DNA from: Megachile rotundata
Taxonomy: Eukaryota; Arthropoda; Insecta; Hymenoptera; Megachilidae
Length of the DNA: 64,000 nt
Assembly (NCBI RefSeq): GCF_050947335.1
Contig: NC_134991.1
Coordinates: 8,494,001-8,558,000 of the forward strand
Direction: 5' to 3'
Position 1 is the first letter of the stretch; every line of letters starts with the position of its first letter. The notes beneath the pieces are model-generated. The model saw only the letters and a program-made list of their open reading frames with translations. It made no database searches and was not told where the DNA came from. The position numbers were made by a program, and so were the translations under genes. Positions 1-11,284 of the stretch are shown here, piece after piece.

Positions 1-1436
1 CAACGCTTGTACGGTCCAGCGACGCGTTGATTGCCTCTCTGTATATAACAATGTCGTTCGCACTTGCCTCGCAATTTCCATACGGGCAAATAATTTGTGA
101 ATAGACGCTTTGAAAAACGATTTTCACCACCATTTCATTTTTATTTCGTTTTATTTGGGAAATTAGCATATGTTATTTTTGACGAGTACACTCGTTGTGA
201 GGAAATGACAACTGAAATGGTTAGTTAGTTAACAGAATTATTTATATCAAATGACGTCTTAAATTAATTATATCAATATAAGGTTAATAATAAAATTAAT
301 AATAATAAAATAATCGATCTGGAGGTCTGGAAAAGTGTACGAATGTCTAGACACAATTAATGAATTATTCTATTAGTATTAATAAATCAACAATAATCTA
401 CATTCTTATAATATACTCTTTATTCCAGAAGTTCACTGATATGTCTAACGTAACGCAGTAATAATATTTATTATTCGTTTTCAAATTTAAAACAAAGTAA
501 AATATCATGTAAATTAAAATCCAAGGGTTGAAAATGTCAAGTAAATATCCATGTCCTAAACTAGTGACCATTCATTTTAGTTCGTTAAAAATGACAAACA
601 CAAATGACCTCGTCACCAGAAGTTAAAAATATTACAGTTGTAAGAATTTTATTTATTATTTCATAAATTGTTATTTAAGTAAGGATCTCATTAAGAACTA
701 TAACTACAGATTTTAGCCTAACAATTTAAATACATACGTGTTTATATTTAATTTCATTAATAAACATATTCAAATCTGCTATGCGCTCTTTATAATTTTT
801 TAACCCAAAATTATCAATCTAACAGCAAATAAGAGCAAAAGATAAATTTTCGTTTACATAATAGAAAAAAATGATGATGTTAAGTAAAGTACATCAAACA
901 TAATTTTCCCGAGTAATTAAAATGTGAGAACTCCCTAGTACAATTAAAATATATACGAGAGAATGAAGCTCTTAAAACCTAACAATTCATAACTGTCGAT
1001 GAGAATGAAAGCCAAACCAGCTGTCACAGCGACGTGATTACGAATAACCCCGATAAAGATTAACCCCGATGTGAAATCGTTTCGGATCCGCAATCATGTG
1101 TTCCCGTACATCGTTCAAGTCATTAACGACACGTTTTAACGATTGTTTCGACCGATCGACGAGCTTGATTGACGTAAATGAAAAGGGGATTCCAGCCAAT
1201 GAGGGACCATTATCTCGTCGATTTTTTTGCGACCGCCGTCGAATTCGCGTTCCACTACAATCGCGATGACTCTGATATTGATTAGCTTAATGTTGACAAT
1301 GCTTTTTTCCTGGTTACGTTTCTTCAGACACTGATCTGCGATGAATGGTAAAAGGGAAATGAAAAATGATCATTAAGAGAAAAACTGTATTATCGTTTTT
1401 TGGTCGTGATGCTTTTATTATCGAGATTAACTATTT
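1..1436. other. AT-rich noncoding stretch, nothing recognised
   Basis: Stops occur in all frames. I see no tandem repeat, inverted-repeat element or RNA gene. The stretch ends where the GGAATTTGG-type array begins. Confidence 0.5.
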
Positions 1437-2540
1437 TGGGAGGTGTGTGGATGTAGAACTTTTCAATGGAAATTTGGGAGTTTGAGATTTGGGATTTGGG
1501 ATTTGGAAATTGGAGAATTTGGATGTATAAGAATTTTGGTGATATGGGAAAGTAAGAGTTTGGAGAGATTGAGGATTTGGAAATTTGAAATTTGGGGAAT
1601 TTGGAAAAATGGAGATCTGGGATTGGGATCTAGGGTGATTTAGGGATTTGGAAATGTAGGAATCGGAGTTTGGGATTTGGGTTCCTTGGAATTGCAAGCT
1701 TGGGAATTAGGTGATATGGAATTGCAAGTTTGGGATTTGGGTATTTTGAAATTGGAAGTTTGGGATTTGGGCGTGTTGGAATTGGAAATTTAGAATTTGA
1801 ATGTTTTGGAATTGGAAGCTTGGAATTTGGATGTTTTGGAATTGGAAGTTTGGGATTTGGGTTCTTTGGAATTACAAGTTTGAGATTTGGGTGTTTTGGA
1901 ATTGGAAGTTTGAGATTTGGGTGTTTTGGAATTGCAATTTTGGGATTTGGTGTGTTAGAATTGGAAATTTAGGATTTGGGTGTTTTGGAATTGGGAGCTT
2001 GGAATTTGGATGTTTTGGAATTGGAAGTTTGGGATTTGGGTGGTTTGGAATTGGAAGCTTGGAATTTGGGTGTTTTGCAATTGGAAGTTTAGGATTTGGG
2101 TTCTTTGGAATTGCAAGTTTGAGATTTGGGTTTTTTGGAATTGCAAGTTTGTGATTTGGGTTTTTTGGAATTGCAAGTTTAGGATTTGGGTGTGTTGGAA
2201 TTGGAAGTTTGGGATTTTGGTGATTTGGAATTGGAAATTTGGGATCTGGATGATTTGGAATTGGAAGTGCGGGATATGGGTGATTTGAAACTGAAAGTTT
2301 GGAATTTGGGAAATTCGAGAATTTGGATAACCAATAATTTTGCTGATTTAAGGACTTGTATAGATAGAAGTTTGGAGAATTTAAGAATTTGGAAATTTGA
2401 GATTTGGGAAACTCGAAAATATGGAAATCTAAAAATTTCTATAATTTAGGAATTTGAAAATGTAGAAATTTGAAGAACATAAGAATTTGGAAATTTAGGG
2501 ATTTGAAACGTAAAAATTTGTAAAATTTGAAACTATTAAG
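1437..2540. repeat. AT-rich minisatellite, core unit 30 bp
   Basis: From about 1690 to 2290 the sequence repeats with a 30-bp period, each unit made of a TTTGGGATTTGGGTGT part followed by a TTGGAATTGGAAG part, about 20 copies. The edges at 1437-1690 and 2290-2540 are degenerate TTTGGAAATTTG sequence. Because 30 is a multiple of 3, open frames of up to 117 codons run through on both strands. Their products are five- or ten-residue repeats of the type FGIGSLEFGC, so I treat them as repeat artefacts. Confidence 0.9.
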
Positions 2541-3410
2541 TTTTCCATATTATATCATATTGTAACTGTATCACTATATGACAAAAGTGTCTCCACACAA
2601 AACAGTATAAAAACATTGTTGCGCCACACCCAATATACTTAAATTTTACAAGTCATTTAATATACCACGCCATATATCTTAGTGACCCTTTTGAACAACC
2701 TTTGTAATAACGAAGAAGCGCGAAAGATGCGACAGACAGATAGGTCTGTTAATTAATGATCGTATCTGTTATTCGGACGAAGGGAACAGTAAAAAGATGA
2801 AATATATCGTGACACGTAAACAGCTTTATCACCAGTGCACAGTGACTGCTTCCTTTACACCGACGAAAAAAGTTCGATCATATATTTCGAAGGTTGGGCT
2901 GAAACTCGAAAGGAAGAAACGCAAAGCTGCACGATATACTTTCACGGGAGAACGAATAGAGGAACCGTCGTTCGACGAGAGTCTAGTACGAAATGGACGA
3001 TTACACCAAATGCTGTATAGTCGGCATGGAACGTAAGATTTATGGTACCGCAGGAATTGTGCGCCACGTAACTGGAACGAAAAAAAAATATCAAACTATT
3101 CTCACACCGTGGTGTGGCTTTGCTTATTCCTCGGAACTCTGACAAAGTGGTTGCGCATGCCTGTTATCTGATAACTGTCGACTGAACTTACGTAAGTGGT
3201 GTTATATTACTCGCTGATGGACAGGTCTGGACAATTCTTATGATTTTTAATTATTTTTTATTCAAATCCACTGATATTTTAGTTATTGGTTATTCAAGTT
3301 TATACAGTTTTTAATTATGACATTTTTTACATTTCTTAATTATCAATTTTTGGGTTTCTAAAATTTCAACATTTGCCAGTATTTAAATTTATGATAAGTG
3401 TAATATGCGT
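2541..3410. other. Unassigned stretch between two arrays, possible decayed transposase scrap
   Basis: There is no clear gene. Two overlapping open frames on the plus strand (2797-3036 and 2835-3020) encode 79 and 61 residues. The second contains a TDEK followed about 15 residues later by ETRKEE. This is faintly like the region around the second catalytic aspartate of Tc1/mariner transposases. I see no terminal inverted repeats around it, and the resemblance is too weak to call. Confidence 0.25.
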
Positions 3411-4301
3411 TGAGATATAGTTTTCAAACATTTGAGGTATAGTCATGATACAGTCACAAAATAGTTGAGCTGTACTGGAAATAGAATTGAGATATAGTTT
3501 CTAAACTGTTGAGGAATAGTCATGATTCAGTCCCCAAATAGTCGAGTTACAGTTGAGGTAGAATTGAGATGTAGTTTTTAAACAGTTGAGGTATAGTCAT
3601 GATATAGTCCCAAAATAATTGAGCTACACTTGAGACACAATTGAGATATATTTTGTTGAGGTATAGTCATGATACAGTTCCCAAATAGTTGAGCTGCACT
3701 TGAGATACAATTGAGACATAGTTTCTAAACTGTTGAGGTATAGTCATGATACAGTCCTCAAATAGTTGAGCTACAATTGAGGTTGAATTGAGATATGGTT
3801 TCTAGACTGTTGAGGAATAGTCATGATACAGTTCCCAAATAGTTGAGCTGCACTTGAGATACAATTGAGACATAGTTTCTAAACTGTTGAGGTATAGTCA
3901 TGATACAGTCCTCAAACAGTTGAGCTACAGTTGAGGTTGAATTGAGATATGGTTTCTAGACTGTTGAGGAATAGTCATAACACAGTTCCCAAATAGTTGA
4001 GCTGAACTTGAGATACAATTGAGACATAGTTTCTAAACTATTGAGGTATAGTCATGATACAGTCTTACAGTATTTGAGCTGCACTTGAGTTAGAGTTGAG
4101 ATATAATTTCTAAACTGTTAAAGAATAGTCATGATACAGCCCCCAAATAGTTAAGTTACAGTTGAGGTAGAATTGAGATATAGTTTGTAAACTGTTTAAA
4201 TATAGTCAGGACACATTCCCCAAATAGTTGAGCTACAGTTGAGACAAAGTTGAGATATAGTTTCCAAACAGTTGGGGTATAGTTATAATACAGTTTTAAT
4301 A
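3411..4301. repeat. 77-bp satellite array, left part
   Basis: Successive TGAGATATAGTTT landmarks fall at 3411, 3488 and 3565, a spacing of 77 bp. About eleven diverged units follow. Each has the landmarks TTGAGGTATAGTCATGATACAG and CAAATAGTTGAGCTACA, allowing for substitutions and small indels. The array is interrupted at 4302 by a mariner-type element and resumes beyond it. Confidence 0.88.
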
Positions 4302-4844
4302 CGAGGTGCGATCATTAAGTTCCGGGATTGTGTCTGCTGTGACCAAACGGATCACACGCTCGCAGGACATATGAATAACTATCCTCGAGACGTATGACAC
4401 GAAGTTTGGAAGCGATATCTTCATTGAATCCTGTGTTATACAAGTTTATGGTAGCATACGCGCGCATTCCTTTGCGAAATCACGATGAACTCTAAATTTG
4501 AACAAATGGACATAAAAAAAAAAATGGAACATAATCGTCCTTTCTCACCCTCCGTATTCACCATATTTGGAACCCTGTGATTTCTTTTTGTTTCCCAAAG
4601 TCAAATTAAAGCTCAAGAGTCGTCGGTTTGACACGATGGACGAGATTCAACGCGAATCGCAGCAGGTGCTTGATACGCTTCGACAAAAAGACTTCTAGGA
4701 AGCTTTCCAAAAATGGCAGAAGCACTGGGGTCGGTGCATAGCTGCCCAAGGGGTGTATTTTGAAGGGGATAGTAGCCAAATTTGAAACAGGTGACTTTAT
4801 CTTCATATACGGGACCAGTTCCGGAACTTAATGATCGCACCGCG
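4302..4844 (+). mobile_element. Internally deleted mariner-family DNA transposon
   Basis: The element is flanked by TA dinucleotides at 4300-4301 and 4845-4846, as expected for Tc1/mariner insertion. Its 24-bp terminal inverted repeats (4302-4325 and 4821-4844) agree at 23 of 24 positions. Inside, 4484 begins a short frame starting MNSKFEQ, which resembles the amino terminus of mariner transposases. It soon runs into a block (about 4546-4785) in another frame that reads as a transposase carboxyl end. That block has HPPYSP, then EPCDFF, where the third catalytic aspartate of the D,D34D triad appears retained, then AFQKWQKHW. The central part, including the other catalytic residues, is missing. 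The two remaining parts are out of frame and there is a stop at 4696-4698. At 543 bp it is well under the usual length of about 1.3 kb, so it is a dead deletion derivative that could move only in trans. Confidence 0.9.
4546..4785 (+). pseudogene. Transposase carboxyl-terminal remnant (mariner)
   Basis: Read in one frame from HPPYSP to the stop at 4783-4785, this encodes the mariner carboxyl region, including EPCDFFLFPK, a basic stretch, DEIQ and QKWQKHWGRC. In the family, SPDLAP precedes the last catalytic aspartate. Here the D and A of that motif are changed (SPYLEP) while the catalytic D itself is present. An in-frame TAG at 4696-4698 and loss of the amino-terminal two thirds make it nonfunctional. 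Confidence 0.85.
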
Positions 4845-4846
4845 TA

Positions 4847-4950
4847 TAATTAACTGCAATTGAGTTAGAATTGAGAGATGGTTTCTAAACAATTCAGACA
4901 TAGTAATAATACTGTCCGCAAATTATTGAGCTATAATTGAAACAGGGAAC
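4847..4950. repeat. 77-bp satellite array, right part
   Basis: This continues the same satellite after the mariner insertion, with TTGAGTTAGAATTGAGAGATGG, TTTCTAAACAATTCAG and AAATTATTGAGCTATAATTG landmarks. About one diverged unit is visible before the array fades. Confidence 0.75.
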
Positions 4951-6866
4951 GGTTTACTTCAACTTGGTACATTCAATCGATAAAATATATCAATTTAAAA
5001 GAAACTACATAAATTATTTAAGAACCCCTATTACAAAAATAAGTACTTATACATGAGATTCCTGTAAACGCTTTAAACAGCCCATATTTCCTCATCCCAT
5101 AAATTTCCATATTCTACAAAATCCTTGACCTTGAAATTGAAAAGCCTTAACGCACCCAAGGTTGCACCAAAAGCTTTGTCAGTAAGTTTCGTGAAAAATT
5201 TAATCAGCTTGGTCGTCTAGCGGCTAAGTCAGCGTACAACAGCAGGACTACATTAATTAGACCCACAATTACGGTAATGGGAGAGTTCGTGCGTTGCAAT
5301 TATCGTAGCGCCGCGAAGGCAGTTAATTAAGAGAAATTCAATTAAGCTCTTTCAGCGGGTAGCACGGTCTACGAGCGTAAAGGACGTCCACAGTCGGATT
5401 GCACGCACAAGGCCGATTTTCCTAATCGAGGAAATTCACTTTCGCGACATTTTCCTTCTAACGTTCCTCCGAATAAGAAACGTCGGGACGTATAATCGTT
5501 ATAAATCTCGGTGCACAATATCTACAAATGCACTCGGGTGCCTCGAAACACTTTCGAGCAGATCCGGGGATCCTCCAAAGCTTTACGTAATTGAAACTGT
5601 CTGCTCGCGGACCACGTAACAACGCGTCGTGAGATAATTTCCTGGGAACGAGAGAGGGGATCATGGATCGTTGGAACTCTGGACGAAAAATCAATATATT
5701 GCACCGAATTATGGGATCGGATGCCGGTTAAACTACTCTACGGAGCGGTTAATTATCGAGGGATTTGGCGCCGAGACGCTTGTTTCGCAGATCGATACAA
5801 ATTTCGACGCGATTGCGGGAAGTCTGGTCTTGTATCTGCGTTGCTGAGGTTTTTTCTTCCAACCAATTTTCAATGATATTTCACATTATTGTGATACTTC
5901 AAGAATCGCTAAACAACTGTAACAGTTGTTCATATTGAATAGAAACTTTGCACCAGAAATTTGCAACAAAGTTTGCAAGCTTGTAGCTGAGGATACTGTA
6001 ACAAGTTTCTGGTATCAACGTTGCTGAACTTTTTGGATGAAATTATAATACTGCAAGCATACTAATTATTCTCAACTATAATAGCACTATATTGTAATTC
6101 ATATTGAAGAGATTTTGTAAGCGATATTTGAAACACGATTTGCGATACTCTGAAGAGGAGATTAACAAGTTTCTGGTGTTATTTCATAATTACACAACAA
6201 TTTGTGAACAATTAATTGCTACACTTATTGGTCTTCACACAGTGAGTTTCTTTAAACTTATTTATACAAAAAAGAATTAAACTATTGTATTCTTAAATAA
6301 CAGAATTAATTTTATTCGTGTACCATTCTTGACTAACTTTCCCTCTACAAAATATTAAATTATCAATTTTTTATTTGAGAGCAAATATTGACTTGCCTGT
6401 TAAAAAAGTGTAAAAATTTTATCTAAAAAGAGAAGTAAATATCTAACCCAATTTATTGATCACAATAAAAAAATGAAACATATTTGTATAAAAAGAATTT
6501 TTAATTTTAACTCTTTATCGAATATCACGAAAAAACCTTGAAACTAGAAAACTGTTGACGAATTCACTCTACGCTCTGCTTCCAATTATAAAAACGCAGA
6601 GGACATCGAAAACAAGAAGGAGTGATTGCAATCTATCGAAAAATATCCTCTCAAAGTCCCACGATCTCATAGAAGAAGAAAAAACAATATCCGTCCAGTA
6701 TATCGATGGAACAACGGTAGAAACGTCAGGTCGAACCTGAAATTGCCGGTCAGAGGCGATGAAATCGAGGGGAGCCACAAATGGCTTGTTAATATCGCGG
6801 CTGACACCGAATAAATAGAACGCTCGGAGATGGGTGTCGGTTCTCTACAATCACTACGTTCGATGT
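4951..6866. other. Unassigned noncoding stretch
   Basis: No supported gene. Short open frames around 5458-5704 on the minus strand and 6555-6948 on both strands have no recognisable domain. Between about 5825 and 6180 the phrase ACAAGTTTCTGGTRTYA and nearby GTTGCTGA recur two or three times, suggesting an old, decayed tandem repeat. Confidence 0.4.
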
Positions 6867-7350
6867 GGGTGGCCTTGCCTATGGGGGACCACCGAATTAA
6901 ACACCACAATAGAATACTAATTATGTTCACGTGTATAGTCAAGTGCAATGTTCCCTTACGAACTAGGAAGAATATATAGATCTATAGATTTGGGATTTTA
7001 GAAATTTGGAGACTTGGGAATTTGGGGAATTGGGGTGGCCTTGCCTATAGGGGACCACTGAATTAAACACCACAATAGAATACTAATTATGTTCGCGTGC
7101 ACAGTCAAGTGCAATGTTCTTTTATGAACTTGGAAGAATCTATGGATCTATAGATTTGGGATTTTAGAAATTTGGAGACTTGGGAATTTGGGAATTTGAG
7201 GATTTGGACACTTGGGAATTTGGGGAATTGGGATGGCCTTGTCTATGGGGGATCACTGAATTAAACACCACAATAGAATAGTAATTATGTTCACGTGCAC
7301 AGTCAAGTGCGATGTTCTCTCATGAACTTGGAAGAATCTATAGATCTTAG
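6867..7350. repeat. Triplicated segment of about 166-197 bp
   Basis: Copies start near 6867, 7033 and 7230 with the landmark GGTGGCCTTGCCTATGGGGGA. They continue through CACCACAATAGAATACTAATTATGTTC and AGTCAAGTGCAATGTTC and end in a TTTGGGAATTTGGGG tail. The third spacing is longer because the tail is expanded. The tail is the same TTTGGGAAT minisatellite type seen elsewhere, so the unit is a unique segment plus a short minisatellite. Confidence 0.85.
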
Positions 7351-7770
7351 AAGAATTTGTATGTGAACTTGAAGATTTGTGGCGCCCAACTGTGTTAATT
7401 TGATGATTTTAGACAATTAAATATGTTGAATGGAGGATTTGAAATGATCATGCGTGTTAGTTTGGACATTTGAGATAACCAAGTGTGTTACTTCAAGATT
7501 TTTGAAGAATTAGTAACGAAACTTGAAGATTTTAAGAGGATAAGTGTGTGAATTTGATTTTGGGAAGGTAGGTATGTTAAGTTGATGATTTTGGACAATT
7601 AAATGTGTTGACTGGTGGATTTCAAATGATCAAATATATTAATTTAAAGATGTGAAGCGACTAAGTATGTTAATTTAAAGATTTTAAGTAATCAAGTATA
7701 TTAACTTGAAAGTTTGAAGTAATTAAGTATGTTGACTTGTGGTGATCAAATAGAAGACTACTTGAAGACT
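7351..7770. repeat. Degenerate tandem repeat of AAGTGTGTTAATTTGAAGATTT type
   Basis: Phrases such as AATCAAGTATATTAACTTGAA, AATTAAATRTGTTGA and GGATTTSAAATGATCA recur about ten times at intervals of roughly 30-45 bp. The units are strongly diverged, so the period is approximate. Confidence 0.6.
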
Positions 7771-8480
7771 TTCACACTTTTAAATTTACAAATTTTCAAA
7801 TTCTTAAATCACGAAATCCTGAATTTTTAAATTCTACAAATACAAATTCTCAACTCTTCGAATCTTCAAATCTCCAAATTGTCAAACCCCTCAATTTTCA
7901 ACTCCTCAAATTCTCAAGTCTCCAAATTCTCAAATTTCCAAATTTTCATATTCCTAAATTCCCAAGTCTCCAAATTCTCAAATTCCTAAATTCCCAAGTG
8001 TCCAAATTCTCAAATTCCCAAATTCCCAAGTCTCAAATTCTCACATTCCCAACTTTCCAGATTCCTGAATTCCAAAAATCCCTAAATCCCTACGTCCCGA
8101 AATCCATAAATTCCCAAGTCTCCAAATTCCCAAGTCTCCAAATTCCCAAAATCCCAATTCCCCAAATTCCTAAGTGTCCAAATCCACAAATTCCCAAATT
8201 CGCAAGTGTCCAAATCCTCAAATTCCCAAATTCCCAAATTCCCAAATTCCCAAATTCCCAAGTCTCCAAATTCCCAAATCCCCAAATCCCCAACTCTCCA
8301 AATTTCCCAAATCCCAAGTCCTCAAATTTTCCAAATCCCAAGTCCTCAAACCCCAAATCTCAAAATTCCGAAATTCTCAAGCCCCTAAATTCCCAAGTCT
8401 CCAATTCTCAAAATTTCAACTGCGCCAATTCTCAAATTCTTAAATCACCCATCTTCAATGTCTCAAATTTCTAAAATTCC
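7771..8480. repeat. Minisatellite, CCCAAATTCCCAAGTCTCCAAATT type
   Basis: Runs of TTCCCAAA, TCTCCAAA and TTCTCAAA occur at roughly 8-16 bp spacing. This is the reverse complement of the TTTGGGAATTTGGA family, placed opposite to the array at 1.4-2.5 kb. Open frames of 60-158 codons lie inside it (for instance 7998-8474) and encode SQIPKFPN-type repeats. They are repeat artefacts. Confidence 0.9.
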
Positions 8481-9767
8481 AAACTCAAACCTGTATAAAT
8501 CTCGAACCATACAAATCAGAAACCACTGGAGCGTACATTTTCTCCTGTAACAGTCTACTGTTATCTACTATTATACCTATAATTTCCGATATTTGATCTA
8601 TACCTCTTCTCGCGCAATAATGGTCTCTTATTGTCTCCCCGCACGCTACTCGCGCCTGTAGCCATCGACACTTTTGCAATACGTACCAAACCCGGCAATT
8701 TCCAATTCGACTCGAAATTACTTCGGTCAGAACCGATAGCGGTCTGCTACCGAGGAAAACTATCGTCGGCACAATACCGCGCGAAATTCATTAAAGGGAC
8801 AGCGCGAATCACGTTTGATTCGCGTGTTTCTGTGTTCTCGAATCGGCTGCGGTTCTATTCGAGGCTGGTCAGCGAGATTGAAAGTTTAACGCCGTTTAAT
8901 TCGATATATGGCAGGTTTCTATTCAATTTCCATTCAATGGAATTTGACTCTTTCGGGTTTGTAACATTGAATCCGTTGTATGTGGAACATATGTGGTACA
9001 TCGATGATGCTCGTTCAATAAACGTGTCAATCTCTTCAGATTCCATTCTGTTCGGTAATTAACGGAAGATGTTAAACTAATCGTGTGACTAATTGTGTGC
9101 TAATAATAACACTGAATTTTAGAGCGAGATTATTGTAGCATATCAGTGTCATTTTTTAAATAAATTAACCTTGAAATATATTAAATCGAGTTTCAAAATG
9201 TAATGGCAAGGCAAACAGGATTTGATGATATGCAGAAAGTACTGATATATCAATTTAAAGCTGGAAGCTCGAATTTAAGGTACAGAGCTTGAAAAATGCT
9301 AACATAAACCTTTTATTGATATTCTTAATATGAAATGGCTGGTAGCCAGTTGCAGTAAATATCGACGAATTCCAAAACCTACAAAGTACGAGAGAAATTT
9401 ATGACATGAAAGAATTATCAAAAAGCTGTTATACCAATTGAAATCTTAAAAGTCGAAAGTGACTGAATTATCATTTCATTACTGTTCTTGGCAAAACATG
9501 ACTTACAGCAAATAATGACAGATTTTGAAACATCAAGTCTAATAACATTTGGACATTGCAGTACTATAAATAGTACTTATATCAATTTAAAGCTTGAAGT
9601 TTATATCTTTACGTATTTTCGCATGTATATTTTTACATAAACATTTCATTACTTTTCAGTTTATTTTATTATTTTCAACGATTATAATTTTATACACAAG
9701 TTATTACTAATTTTTGATTTTTGAGTTACTATTACTAATTAATAAGTATACCGAGTAAAGGGTTGTA
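8481..9767. other. Unassigned noncoding stretch
   Basis: A 143-codon open frame on the plus strand at 8631-9062 has no recognisable domain, repeat or signal peptide. Its length alone is not strong evidence, and I do not call a gene. From 9063 to 9767 the sequence is AT-rich with stops in every frame. Confidence 0.4.
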
Positions 9768-9988
9768 TTAACCTTTTTGAATTCACGAGCAAGATATCTC
9801 GCAATTTTTACCTATCTGATTCTTTAAACAAGATATCCCACGGTTCTGTGTCTTTGAAATGAAAAAACACGCAAGATATCTGATCCAAAGAGTAAAATAA
9901 ACGACCAGGAGGTAGGTATCTCGTGAAAAGAATCGGATGGGTGAAAATCAGTTGGCAAGTTATCTTGTTCTCCAGTGCAAAGGGTTAA
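9768..9988. mobile_element. TTAA-flanked miniature inverted-repeat element (piggyBac-like)
   Basis: The left end reads TTAACCTTTTTGAATTCACG. The right end, read on the other strand, begins TTAACCCTTTGCACTGGAG. The arms stay alignable for about 75-80 bp, including AAGATA and ATCYGATTCTTT, with substitutions and small gaps. TTAA stands at both outer ends (9768-9771 and 9985-9988), the target-site duplication known for piggyBac transposons, and the ends begin CC(C/T)TTT. At about 221 bp there is no room for a transposase, so it would be a non-autonomous derivative. The family name is an inference from the target site and end sequence. Confidence 0.65.
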
Positions 9989-11000
9989 TTGAATCTTTGG
10001 ATCAAGTCCTATAATATTTGCACCTTTTTCAAACTGTATTTTACATTTTAAGCACTATTTAATCTTTATCCAGTTAAACACTTTTAAATATACTACTAAC
10101 ATTTCATCGGTTAAAATAACCTTATACAATAAAATAATCTACATTCGTTAAGAATTCGATTTTAATCTACGAGTTGGTGAAGAGGCTGACATGTTTAGAA
10201 GAGCTATAGCTGCAATTGGTCAGAGTGGAAAAATGGACGCTAGTCACGTATTTTTGGCGGGAACGATTGTTGAGCAGTCACGCACGCCAATTAGAGAAAA
10301 AATAATAACAGTCTCGAAATAGTGTGAATTGCGTTCAGCAGTTGTTATTGTCACTATTATTCTCATTTACCTAAATGTAACGAAAGTGTTCACAGTGAAG
10401 CTTCTTTTACTTCGAGTGATCACGCGCCAACTCATGGGTTGCCATCGGTACGGTTGTACCTAACCATCCTTATAATTAACGATCGTTTCAACTGAATTCA
10501 TTCACACTCGCACGAAATTTATACAGTGTTAATATCCCGGTACTTATTTTAGTTATTCGATTACTTTAAGCTCGAACTGGTCACTGGCCCCCCGTCGTTC
10601 AACGTGTTAATAACGAACGGAATATTAATTAAGAGTAAGTCTACTTAAGTAAGAGTATTATACTATCAGGTAATGGAAAGCGGGGTATTATGAAATTTCA
10701 AAACTTTGCCGGATTAGTTGGTCGTAATTACTTACTTCAATGCACCTGTCGATAATACTGGGTACGGCTAAAGGAAATTACTTAAAAGTATCAAGGTTTA
10801 TTTTCAATTTATTGAACATCAGTTTCCACTCTGGACTTAATACTTTGAAAATACCGCTCGATTCTTCGCACCTGTTTATTTCTACCGCAGCCGCACTCGA
10901 AAGTCAATGGCTAATAATTTCCATATTTCAATAGCTTATCCGGCCAATCGATATCGATATTGGTAATAAAAATATTCTGAACAATGTCGGTAATTTTAAG
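9989..11000. other. Unassigned noncoding stretch
   Basis: No repeat or supported gene. A 64-codon frame at 10740-10934 has no recognisable feature. Confidence 0.4.
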
Positions 11001-11284
11001 TGTCTTATACGTGGTGATGTGTATTATTCACATATTTTATATACGTACTTACACGTACATTCTTTGTACATATATTACATATGATATACGTACATATGTA
11101 CATACATATGATATACACATATGCTTATATTATATTTTCATTAAATGTCTTATACGTGGTGATGTGTATATTTACATATTTTATATACGTACTTACACGT
11201 ACATTCTTTGTACATATATTACATATGATATACGTACATATGTACATACATATGATATACGCATATGCTTATATTATATTTTCA
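11001..11284. repeat. Tandem duplication, 145-bp unit rich in TACATATG
   Basis: TGTCTTATACGTGGTGATGT begins at 11001 and again at 11146. The two units are nearly identical and consist mostly of alternating purine-pyrimidine runs such as TACGTACATATGTACATACA. A 122-codon frame across it (10984-11352) is a product of the repeat (YIRTYTYI, THIT). Confidence 0.92.

Noticed and set aside
2797..3036. Possible Tc1/mariner transposase scrap (TDEK, ETRKEE)
   Set aside because: Only a few residues match, there are no terminal inverted repeats nearby, and the frame is short.
5205..5290. tRNA-like A-box phrase (TGGTCGTCTAGCGG)
   Set aside because: No matching B-box or cloverleaf could be drawn downstream.
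8631..9062. 143-codon plus frame as a possible gene
   Set aside because: No domain, signal or supporting context. This length can occur by chance in a 64-kb window with GC-balanced patches.
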